From Streptomonospora alba (GTDB lineage: Bacteria; Actinomycetota; Actinomycetes; Streptosporangiales; Streptosporangiaceae), in contig NZ_JROO01000004.1 of NCBI RefSeq assembly GCF_000826685.1, positions 122,654 to 186,653 on the forward strand: a stretch of DNA of 64,000 nt. Direction: 5' to 3'. Of this stretch, positions 9,438-17,670 are shown in pieces. Below the pieces are notes generated by a model. It made no database searches and was not told the origin of the DNA. It worked only from the letters and a program-made list of their open reading frames with translations. Within the stretch, counting starts at the first letter, position 1; every line of letters starts with the position of its first letter. A program made the position numbers and the translations under genes.

Positions 9438-11780
9438 ATGAGCGAGGGCGGCACCGGGGGCGGCGAGCACTACGCGGGGAGCTACCGGCTCGCCGAGTCC
9501 CTGGGGCGCGGCGGGTTCGGCGAGGTCTTTCGAGCCGAGGCGCCTGACGGCCGGACGGCGGCGGTCAAGCTGCTGCACGCCACATGGGCGGGCGATGCGG
9601 GCATGCGCCGCCGCTTCGCCGACGAGGTCGAGCAGGCCCGACGGGTCAGCGGATTCTGCGTGGCACCCATCCTCGACGCCGACCCCGACGCCCGGCAGCC
9701 CTGGATCGCCACCGAGTACATCGACGGGCCGACCCTGGAAGCCGCCGTGCGCGACCACGGCCCGCGGCGCGGTGCCGACCTGCACCGCCTGGCCGTGGCC
9801 ACCGCGACGGCCTTGGCCGCGATCCACGGCGCCGGCGTCGTGCACCGTGATCTCAAACCCGCCAACATCCTGCTGGCACCCGACGGGCCCCGCGTGATCG
9901 ACTTCGGCATCGCCCGCGCGATCGAGGCCACGTCGATGACGGCCAGCGGAGTCGTCGGCACCATCGGCTACATGGCCCCCGAGCAGCTCGAAGGGGCGCG
10001 GCTCACCGCGGCCGTGGACGTGTTCTCCTGGGGCGCCGTCATCGTCTACGCGGCCACCGGGGTGGAGGCCTTCGCCGCGCCCACCCAGGCGGCGCGTACC
10101 GTCCGCGTCCTCACCGGCGATCCCGACACCGGCGATCTGGACGATCCGCTGCTGCCGATCGTGCTCGCCTGCCTGGACAAGGACCCCGCGGCGCGCCCCA
10201 GCGCGCGCACGCTGCTGGACATGCTGCTGGGTACCCATGTCCCCGACGCCGCGGGGGAGCGGTCGGGCGAGTCCGGCAAGCGCGGCGGGCTGCGGGAAGC
10301 CGTCGACGAGGGCCCGACGCCGGTCGAAGCCGAGGCCCGGACCCGCGTCGAGGGCGTCAGGGGCGGCGGGACCCGTGTGGAGACCGTCCGGACCGAGCCG
10401 GGCGGCGGCTCCGAGGCGGGCCGCGACCGTCCCGCCACGCTGCGCTACACCGGCTACGCTCCGGGCGGCACGCGAGCGGCGCCCGGCGACGGTGCGCAGG
10501 CCCCCGCCGCACCCCCGCAGGCCTGGCCTCCGGGCCCGGCCCCCGCGTCACCGGTGCCCGCGCCCGAGAGCCGGCGTGCCGACACCTCAGCGCAGCCGCC
10601 CGACCCCGCGGGCGGCACCGTCGACCTCGGCCGCGCCCCGGCCGGCGGGGTGCCGCCCTACTGGTTCGCGGGGCACCGCTGCACCGACCCGGGTGAGCTG
10701 GCGGCGGCCATGCAGGCCGACTGGACGGCCGCCGTCGGCGTGTTCAGCGACGAGGAAGAGCGCGCCGCCCTTGGGGCGTGGATGGTCGACGACGTCGGCG
10801 ACACCGCCACCGACCGCTCGATCTTCCGCCGCCGCCCCGACGACGCCAACCGCGCCGTCGCCTGGTTCGTCGCCCAGCAGCGCCCGGACCTGCCACCGGT
10901 TTTCCGCGGCCGTCCCGCCGCAGCGGCCGACCTGCGCGTTCGCTTCGCCCAGGTCCGGCCGGTCTTCACGGGTGCACCGCCGGACAACGAACTGCTGCTG
11001 CTGGCACGCCCGGAGGTGCTGCGCCTGCTCGCTCTGCACGCCGACCCCGGCTCCGGAGAACTGCGCGCGCTGGCCGACGACCTCGCCACCGCCGAGCAGG
11101 CCGCGACCCGGTTCCGCACCCGGATGGAGCAGGCCGTACCGCGCCTGGCCCAGCACGCCGCCGTCGACTCCGTGCTCATCCTCGCGCTGCTGCTCGCCCC
11201 CGAGCGCCCGGTGCGTCCCGATGCGGGCGGCCACGCGGAGGTGGGCGAGTGGTACGACGTGCTGTGGGGCGCCGTCGCGCGCGAGCAGGACCCGGCGGCC
11301 CGAGCGGGCACAGCCGCGACCGTCGCCTCGCTGACCGGCGCGGCGCGCGACAGCGGAATGCGCAGGGCCGAGTGGGCCGCGGCACTGGCCGAGGCGGAAC
11401 GGGGGCGCGCGGCGGCGTCCGCACGCTGGGAGCGCGAGTCCCGGCTGTCCCGCGCCAGGCTGTGGGTGCGCCGAAGCCCGCTGCTGCTGATCGCCCCCGT
11501 CGCTGTGCTGATCGCCGTGCAGATGCAGGTGTTCGCGACCCCCCTGCAACCCGTTGATGTGGCCGGGTGGGGCGTGCTCTTCCTGGGAGCCTGGCTGCTG
11601 TCGGCGGTCGTCTCGTGGGTGATCGGGCGGTTCAGCGGCCCCACCGGCGGATTCCCCAGTGCCGAGCATGCCGCCCACGCCAACCTCACCTGGCACAGCG
11701 ACTACGTCGCCCGGCTCGCCGACGCGGTCGAACAGATGCGCGCCGAACTCCACGCGGTGCGCCGAGCCTGCGACCCGTGA
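9438..11780 (+). CDS. Ser/Thr protein kinase with C-terminal membrane hairpin
   Basis: 780 residues. Residues 15-270 are a complete Hanks-type kinase: glycine loop GRGGFGEV (23-30), Lys44 in AAVKLL, catalytic HRDLKPANI (Asp138), DFG at 155-157 and GYMAPEQL. A Pro/Arg-rich linker runs to about residue 400. A soluble helical region of about 270 residues without a recognised family follows (YWFAGHRCTDPGELAAAMQ onward), then two membrane helices near 680-700 and 712-735 and a short cytosolic tail. Unlike PknB-type kinases there is no PASTA or other extracellular domain. Both ends are predicted cytosolic. GGAGAG precedes the ATG. Its substrate is unknown and no phosphatase gene is adjacent. Confidence 0.92.
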   Translation: MSEGGTGGGEHYAGSYRLAESLGRGGFGEVFRAEAPDGRTAAVKLLHATWAGDAGMRRRFADEVEQARRVSGFCVAPILDADPDARQPWIATEYIDGPTLEAAVRDHGPRRGADLHRLAVATATALAAIHGAGVVHRDLKPANILLAPDGPRVIDFGIARAIEATSMTASGVVGTIGYMAPEQLEGARLTAAVDVFSWGAVIVYAATGVEAFAAPTQAARTVRVLTGDPDTGDLDDPLLPIVLACLDKDPAARPSARTLLDMLLGTHVPDAAGERSGESGKRGGLREAVDEGPTPVEAEARTRVEGVRGGGTRVETVRTEPGGGSEAGRDRPATLRYTGYAPGGTRAAPGDGAQAPAAPPQAWPPGPAPASPVPAPESRRADTSAQPPDPAGGTVDLGRAPAGGVPPYWFAGHRCTDPGELAAAMQADWTAAVGVFSDEEERAALGAWMVDDVGDTATDRSIFRRRPDDANRAVAWFVAQQRPDLPPVFRGRPAAAADLRVRFAQVRPVFTGAPPDNELLLLARPEVLRLLALHADPGSGELRALADDLATAEQAATRFRTRMEQAVPRLAQHAAVDSVLILALLLAPERPVRPDAGGHAEVGEWYDVLWGAVAREQDPAARAGTAATVASLTGAARDSGMRRAEWAAALAEAERGRAAASARWERESRLSRARLWVRRSPLLLIAPVAVLIAVQMQVFATPLQPVDVAGWGVLFLGAWLLSAVVSWVIGRFSGPTGGFPSAEHAAHANLTWHSDYVARLADAVEQMRAELHAVRRACDP

Positions 11781-11833
11781 CGCGGCTTCCCGCCCCGCCT
11801 TCCGCCGTGCCCCGTCCGCTCGACGCCGCCACG

Positions 11834-12301
11834 TCAGCGCTGGGTGCCGGCGACGCTGCCGGTGGTCTCCCCTGTGGGATCGACGGCGATGCAGGTGATG
11901 TCGCGATCGTTCAGCAGCGTCCACATCCGCTTGCTGGGGACGGCCGTGGTCAGCTCCAACTCGGATTGGACGTGGGCGGTGCCGACGTACTTCTCGAACT
12001 CCCCGCCGCACTCCGCGACGGCCGTGTCGCGCAGTTCGTCCTCGCCCGGGTACTCGCCGTCATCCATGGTCACGCGAGCGTAGATCTCACCGTCGTGAGG
12101 GCGGTCGCAGTCGGTGGGGGCGGCCTCGGAGATGTCCTCGGCCGTGCCGTCCAGGCAGGCGCCGACGTCCAAGCCGTGGACGCTGTCCCGGGGTGCGGCG
12201 AAGGGGTTCAAAGCGCAGCCGGTCATCAGGGCGGCGGCTGCCGAGGCGGCGCATGCGGTGGCGGTGCGCAGCACGCGCGGGCCGGACGGTCTCGAAGGCA
12301 T
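11834..12301 (-). CDS. Septum-formation-family lipoprotein (copy A)
   Basis: 155 residues from ATG 12301. A lipoprotein signal peptide ends LMTGC with lipidated Cys29. The mature part has the pattern of the actinobacterial septum formation domain (VGACLDG, then DCDRPHDGEIYARV, then ECGGEFEKYVG and DRDITCIAVDP), with paired cysteines likely disulfide-bonded outside the membrane. It is one of two neighbouring copies of identical length, each with its lipid Cys at residue 29, separated by about 200 bases on the same strand. Function in this family is only inferred from its name. Confidence 0.82.
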   Translation of the reverse strand: MPSRPSGPRVLRTATACAASAAAALMTGCALNPFAAPRDSVHGLDVGACLDGTAEDISEAAPTDCDRPHDGEIYARVTMDDGEYPGEDELRDTAVAECGGEFEKYVGTAHVQSELELTTAVPSKRMWTLLNDRDITCIAVDPTGETTGSVAGTQR

Positions 12302-12505
12302 GGGGGTGTCTTCCGTCGGTGGGGGATGTCGCGGCGGGCCGTGTTCAGGCGCTCGCGGAAGGCTTCGCGCCCGGCACCGCCGAAGAGAGTGTAGATAATC
12401 CCGCTTGCCGACCTCTACCCCGTATGCAGGCAAAATCGGTCCCCTGCGCGGGGTGGGCGCGCCCGCCCGCTCGGCGGCCGCGCCCACCGCGGCGGTGGGG
12501 CCGGC

Positions 12506-12973
12506 TCAGCGCGAGGCGCCGGAGAGGCTGCCGGTCGTGTCGCCGGCGGGGTCGAAGGCGATGCAGAGGATCTCGCGGTCGTTCAGGGACTCCCACGTCT
12601 CCTTGGAGGGGTAGAGCATGTGGATGTCGAGTTCGGAGTCGGCGTAGGCCGTGCCGACGAACGACTCGAACTCCGCGAGGCACTCCTCCTCGGCGGTGCT
12701 GCTGACCTCGGCGTCGCCGGGGTACTCGCCGTCTTGCAGCATGGTGCCGGCGAACACCTCGCCGAAGTGCGGCTGAGTGCACTCCACGGTGGCGGCCTCG
12801 GTGATCTCGCCGTCTGACAGCCGGTCGGCCAGGCAGTCGCCGACCTCGAGTCGGAAGACGTCGTTCTGCAGGCCGGGGATCAAGCCGCAGCCGACGAGGG
12901 CCGGACCGGCGGCCGCAGCGGCGAACGCGGAGGCGATGCGCACCACCTGCGGCCGGATGGTCGTCGAGGGCAT
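12506..12973 (-). CDS. Septum-formation-family lipoprotein (copy B)
   Basis: 155 residues. Signal peptide with ALVGC and lipidated Cys29. Mature domain matches copy A segment by segment: VGDCLADR, ECTQPHFGEVFAGTMLQDGEYPGD, EECLAEFESFVG, LNDREILCIAFDPAGDTTGSLSG. The shared DGEYPG and DPxGxTTGS segments show that the two genes arose by tandem duplication with considerable divergence. The protein should sit on the outer face of the cytoplasmic membrane. The gene precedes copy A in the transcription direction. The 200-base gap contains an AT-rich stretch near 12390-12435, so copy A may have its own promoter. Confidence 0.82.
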   Translation of the reverse strand: MPSTTIRPQVVRIASAFAAAAAGPALVGCGLIPGLQNDVFRLEVGDCLADRLSDGEITEAATVECTQPHFGEVFAGTMLQDGEYPGDAEVSSTAEEECLAEFESFVGTAYADSELDIHMLYPSKETWESLNDREILCIAFDPAGDTTGSLSGASR

Positions 12974-13255
12974 GGGGGAGTCTCCGTCTGATCGGGGATG
13001 GTGAACGGGGCGACGCAGCCGCCGAGCGCCCAGGGGGCCGGGTGTCCGGCGGCACCGGAGCCCGGCGCGGCCGCGGGCGCCACAGCGGGGCGCTGTGGCA
13101 CGCGGCCCGTACCGGGCTCGGCAACCTCATCCGACGCGCCGCAGCGGAGCGGCGTTCCCGGGGAAGACGAACGTGCGTGTGGCCGCTGTCCCGTCCGCGG
13201 AGCCGCGCGCCGCTGCGTGTCGGCGGCGACTCGACGCCCCCGCTCCGCCGGTGCG

Positions 13256-14092
13256 CTAGAGCTCGACCTTCATCGGCTCCTCGCTGGGCTCGGGCATGCC
13301 GCCCGCAGGTTCCAGGCTGATACCCAGCTGCCGGGCGGAGCCCATGTCACCGGCCATCCCCGAGTACATGCCCTCGCCGGAGCGCTCCAGCATCCCCGCC
13401 GAGCGCATGCCGGAGTCGTCGACGTACCACATCTGGTAGTCCATTCCCTCCGGAGGCGCGGGCAGGCCTTTGACCATGATCATCACCATGTCGTTGCGAT
13501 CGGAGGTGAACACGGTCGCCTGCGCCCGGCTGTGGGTGACGGGCTGTTCGTGCATGCTGGTGTCGGAGGAGGCCAGCAGCGACTCCACCTTGGCCGTGTG
13601 CTCGCTCATCTCCTCCATGCGCTGGCCCATGGCCACGACGGTCGCACCCAGGACCAGGACGAGCACCCCGGACGCCGCCGCCAGAACCCACGGCAGCCGG
13701 CGGCCGCGCCTCCTGCGGTCGGCCATGCCGACGACGTGCGCGCCGTCGCCCGTCTCCGTGTCACCGCCGTCCGCCTCCGCGGCGGCCCGGTGCGCCGACG
13801 CCGACCCCTCGGCGCCGCCCTCGGGCCCCGGCCGGGAATCGGCCGTCTCCGGCGGCAGGCGGCGTACGTTCGGCACGGCCGCGCGCAGCCGCTCCCAGAC
13901 CGCCTCGGGCGGACGCTCGGCCTGGGCGTAGGCCAGGCGCACGGTCGTCGCGTGGAACTCGGTCAGGTCGCGGCGGCAGTCGGCGCACTCCTCGATGTGG
14001 CGCCGCGCCCGCTCGCGCTCCTCGCCGCTCAGCGCATCGACCGCATAGGCGGCGGTCAATCCGTGCACATCGTGCTCGGGCACGCTCACCAT
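13256..14092 (-). CDS. rskA: RskA-type membrane anti-sigma factor
   Basis: 278 residues from ATG 14092 with AAGGGGG upstream. The N-terminus carries the zinc anti-sigma motif His32-x3-Cys36-x2-Cys39 (HIEECADC). A single membrane helix spans about 133-155, and the extracytoplasmic RskA C-terminal domain follows, rich in methionine (DYQMWYVDDSGMRSAGML). The family sequesters SigK at the membrane until regulated proteolysis releases it. It lies 328 bases downstream of sigK on the same strand, a wider gap than is usual for such pairs. Confidence 0.93.
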   Translation of the reverse strand: MVSVPEHDVHGLTAAYAVDALSGEERERARRHIEECADCRRDLTEFHATTVRLAYAQAERPPEAVWERLRAAVPNVRRLPPETADSRPGPEGGAEGSASAHRAAAEADGGDTETGDGAHVVGMADRRRRGRRLPWVLAAASGVLVLVLGATVVAMGQRMEEMSEHTAKVESLLASSDTSMHEQPVTHSRAQATVFTSDRNDMVMIMVKGLPAPPEGMDYQMWYVDDSGMRSAGMLERSGEGMYSGMAGDMGSARQLGISLEPAGGMPEPSEEPMKVEL

Positions 14093-14420
14093 GAACCCCC
14101 TTGGATGCTCCGGGACCTGCCCCGGGGAGGAGTCGCGATTCCGCGAAGCAGGGCGGCGACGGCGACGCGCGCTGCCCTGTGCGACGGTTTCGTTCCTCTT
14201 GGTGAAAGGGCCCCATCATCCCGGCCCCGCATGGTGTCTCTCGGGTGGGAACGCACGAGGACACGGGTGCCGGAGGTCGGTCGAGAGCCCGGGGGGCCGG
14301 TCCTGGGCGCCTGCGGAGGCGGTGTACGACCGGCCGACATCGATCGGGCGGCCGTCGCCTGTGAGGCAGGAACCCTCGCCCGCGAGGTCGGGAACCCCGG
14401 AGCCGCAACGCAGGGAGAAG
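14093..14420. other. Gap between sigK and rskA, no gene seen
   Basis: 328 bases without a supported coding frame between two genes that are normally adjacent. A purine-rich AAGGGGG just before rskA is its ribosome site. I see no clear hairpin or repeat. The gap may hold a separate rskA promoter. Confidence 0.5.
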
Positions 14421-15080
14421 TCAAACCGTCACCCCCAGGCAGTCGCGCAGGCGGATCAGCCCGTCGCGCAGCCGGCCCTTCACCGTGGTCAGCGGCACCC
14501 CCAGCAGTTCGGCGGTCTCTCGCTGGGTGTAGCCGGTGTAGTAGGTCAGCCGGACGGCCTCGTTCTGCATCTCCGTCAGCCGGCGCAGGCAGCGGCGCAC
14601 CTTCTCCCGCTCCAACCGGTGCTCCACCTGCTCGGCCACGTCCTCGGGCGGGGATGACTCCGGCGCCATGCGGCCGGCGACCTCCATGCGGGTCGCGGCC
14701 GACTGCTCCGCGCGCACCCGGTCCACGGCCCGGCGGTGGGCCAGTGTGAGCACCCAGGAGCGCACGCCGCCCCGGGCGGGGTCGAAGCGGGCGGCCAGGC
14801 GCCACAGCTCGGTGAACACCTCCTGGGTGACCTCCTCGGCCTGGGCGCGGTCCAGTATGACGCGGCGGGCGAGGCCGAAGACCGGGCCCGCCAGTTCGCG
14901 GTAGACGTCCTCGAAGGCGTCGAGTTCGCCCAGGGCCGTGCGCTGCAACAGAGCGACCAGCAGGCGCTCGTCGTCGGGACCGTCCGCGCCGTCCGCCGCG
15001 CTTTCGGCCGCCTGTGCGCGGCCCGGCGGCTGCGCCGGTATCGCCTGTTCCACTCGTGCCACCGTCCTCGGCTCCCACAC
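14421..15080 (-). CDS. sigK: ECF RNA polymerase sigma factor SigK
   Basis: Up to 219 residues. Sigma region 2 (LAGPVFGLARRVILDRAQAEEVTQEVFTELWRLAARFD) and region 4 (TEMQNEAVRLTYYTGYTQRETAELLGVPLTTVKGRLRDGLIRLRDCL) are complete and of the SigK/ECF19 type. It is paired with rskA downstream. The GTG at 15080 gives the longest form. In-frame GTG codons at residues 7 and 10 are equally plausible because the first residues are not conserved. A CCGAAT box on this strand at 15112-15107 resembles the -10 of SigK promoters, but I find no matching CCATCC -35, so autoregulation is only a possibility. Divergent from the molybdopterin oxidoreductase. Confidence 0.92.
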   Translation of the reverse strand: MWEPRTVARVEQAIPAQPPGRAQAAESAADGADGPDDERLLVALLQRTALGELDAFEDVYRELAGPVFGLARRVILDRAQAEEVTQEVFTELWRLAARFDPARGGVRSWVLTLAHRRAVDRVRAEQSAATRMEVAGRMAPESSPPEDVAEQVEHRLEREKVRRCLRRLTEMQNEAVRLTYYTGYTQRETAELLGVPLTTVKGRLRDGLIRLRDCLGVTV

Positions 15081-15219
15081 CCGCCGTCGATTCCGATCCA
15101 GACTGCATTCGGAGCCGACACGGTCGAGGCGACCGCGGTGCCGTGACCGTCCATCGGGTGTTATCGTTTCGTGATCTTATCGGCGGTCTCTTCGCCGAAG
15201 GCCGCTCCGAAGCAGGGGC

Positions 15220-16917
15220 GTGTCTGATCATCAAACCACCTCGGCAGAGGAATCGGCGGCCGGGCAGCCGCCGCGGCGCCCTCGCCCTCGCGTCGGCGCG
15301 CTGTGCGGGCTCATCGCCGCAGGCGCCGCGCTGGGTACGGCCGAAATCGTCGGAGCGTTCGTGCGCCCCGCCGCCACCCCGCTGATCGCGGTCGGACAGG
15401 CGGTCATCGACCTCACGCCGCAGGCGCTGCGGGAGTTCGCGATCGCGGCGGTGGGCGAGGCCGACCGGCCGTTGCTCGTGGCCGGGACCGCTGTGCTGCT
15501 GGCGCTCTTCACGGCGGCGATCGGCGTCGGCTCCCTGCGGCGGCCCTGGGTCGGCGACGCCGGCATCGCGGCGCTCGCCGCGATCGCCATGGCCGCCGCA
15601 CTCACCCGGCCCGAGGCGGACGCACTCTACGCCCTGCCCTCCGTGGCCGGCGGCGCGGTGGCGCTGGCACTGCTGCGCCTGCTGGTGCGCACCGCCCGGC
15701 TTTCCGCGGCCGCACCCGCATCCGGGGAGGGGGGAGAGAACCCCGCCGGAGCGGACACGTCCGCCGCCGAGTCCACCGACCCCTCCGAAGCCTCGTCGAA
15801 CGCCGCGGGCGCCCGTCCGGCTGCCGGCGCCTTCGACCGCCGCCGGTTCGTGCTCCTGGCGGGCGGCGCGGCCCTGGCCTCGGCCGGAGCCGGAGCCGCC
15901 GGGCGATGGTGGGCCACCGCGCAGGCGGGGGTGGAGGCGAGCCGCGAGGCGATCCGGCTGCCCCGTCCCGCCTCCCCGGCGCCGCCGCTGCCCGACGGAG
16001 CCGAACTCGACGTGGACGGGCTGAGCTCGTTCTTCACGCCCAACGGCGACTTCTACCGGGTCGACACCGCGCTGTCGGTGCCGCGCATCGACGCCACGCG
16101 CTGGCGGCTGCGCATCCACGGGCGCGGAGCGAGCGAACGCGAATACACCTACGCCGACCTGCTGGAGCGCTCCGACCTGATCGAGCGCGACGTCACCTTG
16201 GCGTGCGTGTCCAACCGGGTCGGCGGCTCCTACGTCGGCAACGCCCGCTGGATCGGCGTGCCGCTGGCCGCACTGCTGCGCGAGGCGGGGGTCCGCCCTC
16301 CCGGCGAAGGCGGACCCGCCGACCAGCTCGTATCGCGTTCCTCGGACGGCATGACCATCGGCACCCCCGTGGAGGCGCTGATGGACGGCCGCGACGCCCT
16401 GCTGGCCGTCGGGATGAACGGCAAGCCGCTGCCCGCCGAGCACGGGTTCCCGGCGCGGGTGGTGGTGCCCGGCCTCTACGGCTACGTTTCGGCGTGCAAG
16501 TGGGTGGAGGAGATGGAGCTGACCACCTTCGACGCCTTCGACGCCTATTGGGTGCCGCGCGGCTGGGCCGAACAGGCGCCGATCAAGACCCAGTCGCGCA
16601 TCGACACCCCGGGCACGGGCGCACAGGTGAGCGCCGGGACCGTGCCGATCGCCGGCGTGGCCTGGGCCCAGCATGTCGGCGTGGAAGCGGTCGAGGTGCG
16701 CATCGACGACGGTCCCTGGCGGAGCGCGCGCCTGGCCGCCGAAGACACCGCCGACACCTGGCGCCAGTGGGTCCTGGAGTGGGACGCCGAGCCCGGCGAG
16801 CACCGCATCACTGTGCGCGCGACCGACGAATCCGGCGCCACTCAGGTCGCCGAGGAGTCGCCGCCGGCGCCCGACGGGGCCACCGGCCACCACACCGTCG
16901 ACGTGACGGTCTCCTGA
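15220..16917 (+). CDS. Membrane-anchored molybdopterin-dependent oxidoreductase (sulfite oxidase family)
   Basis: 565 residues from GTG 15220. About residues 25-165 hold several membrane helices. A DRRRFVLLAGGAALASAGAGA segment near 205-225 resembles an internal Tat-type signal. The rest is a sulfite-oxidase-fold Mo domain: SSFFTPNGDFYRVDTALSVP, then LACVSNRVGG with the Mo ligand Cys329, GLYGYVSACKWVEEMEL, and a C-terminal dimerisation domain (IAGVAWAQHVGVEAVEVRIDDGPW). The catalytic domain would lie outside the membrane. The substrate is unknown. It is divergent from sigK, an arrangement common for SigK-RskA loci and consistent with it being a SigK target (inference). Confidence 0.9.
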   Translation: MSDHQTTSAEESAAGQPPRRPRPRVGALCGLIAAGAALGTAEIVGAFVRPAATPLIAVGQAVIDLTPQALREFAIAAVGEADRPLLVAGTAVLLALFTAAIGVGSLRRPWVGDAGIAALAAIAMAAALTRPEADALYALPSVAGGAVALALLRLLVRTARLSAAAPASGEGGENPAGADTSAAESTDPSEASSNAAGARPAAGAFDRRRFVLLAGGAALASAGAGAAGRWWATAQAGVEASREAIRLPRPASPAPPLPDGAELDVDGLSSFFTPNGDFYRVDTALSVPRIDATRWRLRIHGRGASEREYTYADLLERSDLIERDVTLACVSNRVGGSYVGNARWIGVPLAALLREAGVRPPGEGGPADQLVSRSSDGMTIGTPVEALMDGRDALLAVGMNGKPLPAEHGFPARVVVPGLYGYVSACKWVEEMELTTFDAFDAYWVPRGWAEQAPIKTQSRIDTPGTGAQVSAGTVPIAGVAWAQHVGVEAVEVRIDDGPWRSARLAAEDTADTWRQWVLEWDAEPGEHRITVRATDESGATQVAEESPPAPDGATGHHTVDVTVS

Positions 16918-17033
16918 GGCGCGGCTGCGCGAACGCGTGTACCCGCACGGCTCCGCCCCCCGGTCCCGACGTCGGCGGCGACCGCTCACGGCGGCGGTGG
17001 CGAGCGGGACCGACCGGATCCGAAGCGACACCC

Positions 17034-17166
17034 GTGTCCACCCGATCGCCGACCACGCCGCGCCGCCTGGTCGCCGCGGGAGTCGTCGGCCGGGCCGCCG
17101 AGTTCCCGGCGGCCGCCTGCGACGACGACAGGGTGGAAACGGCGGCAGGGGCGCGGAGGAATCCAT
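17034..17166 (+). pseudogene. Decayed tandem copy of the small lipoprotein signal region
   Basis: The frame from GTG 17034 (VSTRSPTTPRRLVAAGVVG, later FPAAACDDD) aligns codon for codon, without gaps over 32 codons, with the start of the lipoprotein gene at 17346 (MHTRTLGVLKRLVAAGAIG, FSLAACNDG). Shared residues include RLVAAG, the conserved Phe and AAC-D. The lipobox has lost its Leu (PAAAC instead of SLAAC), and the hydrophobic core is broken by Arg and Glu. The Gly/Asp/Glu-rich mature part is absent. The frame stays open into the intact copy. I read it as a degenerate duplicate. The right end is approximate. Confidence 0.6.
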
Positions 17167-17345
17167 GGCCGGGGAGGAGGGTAGGGAGGCCACGCAGCGC
17201 CGCATGCGGGGGCGCGGTACCCCCGTCGACGGACAGGCGTCCGAGTGCCGCGGCGCTGATGTCCTTACCGGGGCGCCCTGACGCTCAGAGGGCAATCGGT
17301 CCGACGGCGCAGGCGTCCGAACGCGGCAGATGGAGGAAGAGCCCG

Positions 17346-17591
17346 ATGCACACACGAACCCTGGGCGTGCTGAAGCGGTTGGTGGCCGCGGGAGCCATCG
17401 GCCTGGCCGCTGTGTTCTCACTGGCCGCCTGCAACGACGGCGACGGCGGCGGCGACGGCGGCGGCGAGCAGCAGGAGGAGGGCGAGAACGGCGGCGGCGA
17501 GGACGGTGGCGAGGACGGTGGCGAGGACGGTGGCGACGAGGACGAGGGCGGCGGATACGGCGGCGGCGAAGGCGGCGACGAGGAGGACTGA
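17346..17591 (+). CDS. Small acidic Gly/Asp/Glu-rich lipoprotein
   Basis: 81 residues from ATG 17346 with GGAGGAAGAG upstream. A basic n-region and hydrophobic core lead to FSLAAC, a good lipobox with lipidated Cys29. The mature ~50 residues are almost entirely Gly, Asp and Glu, partly built from three perfect copies of a 12-base unit. The product would be a strongly acidic, disordered tail tethered to the outer membrane face. It lies downstream of the molybdopterin oxidoreductase but about 430 bases away. I do not recognise a family. Possible roles are metal or cation binding, but this is guesswork. Confidence 0.7.
   Translation: MHTRTLGVLKRLVAAGAIGLAAVFSLAACNDGDGGGDGGGEQQEEGENGGGEDGGEDGGEDGGDEDEGGGYGGGEGGDEED
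17499..17534 (+). repeat. 12-bp coding tandem repeat (three perfect copies)
   Basis: GAGGACGGTGGC occurs at 17499-17510, 17511-17522 and 17523-17534, encoding EDGG units in the acidic lipoprotein. Copy number is likely to vary by slippage. Confidence 0.85.
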
Positions 17592-17670
17592 CGCCCGCGC
17601 CGGCGGCCACCGGTAGGACCGCGGCGCTCCGGTCACGCGTTCCCGCGGCGGATGCGGGCCGAGCGCCGGT

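Noticed and set aside
15107..15112. CCGAAT box as a SigK autoregulatory promoter
   Set aside because: A CCATCC-like -35 at the right spacing was not found, so I mention it in the sigK entry but do not annotate a promoter.
16937..17281. A 114-codon plus-strand frame after the oxidoreductase
   Set aside because: Arginine-rich with no signal or domain. The competing frame from 17034 shows clear similarity to the downstream lipoprotein.
17499..17534. Short tandem repeats considered as CRISPR
   Set aside because: Units are 12 bases, contiguous without spacers, and encode EDGG within a lipoprotein.
14086..17610. A 1174-codon open frame on the minus strand
   Set aside because: It overlaps sigK and part of rskA in another frame and the oxidoreductase on the opposite strand. 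The sequence is low-complexity arginine-rich with no recognisable family.
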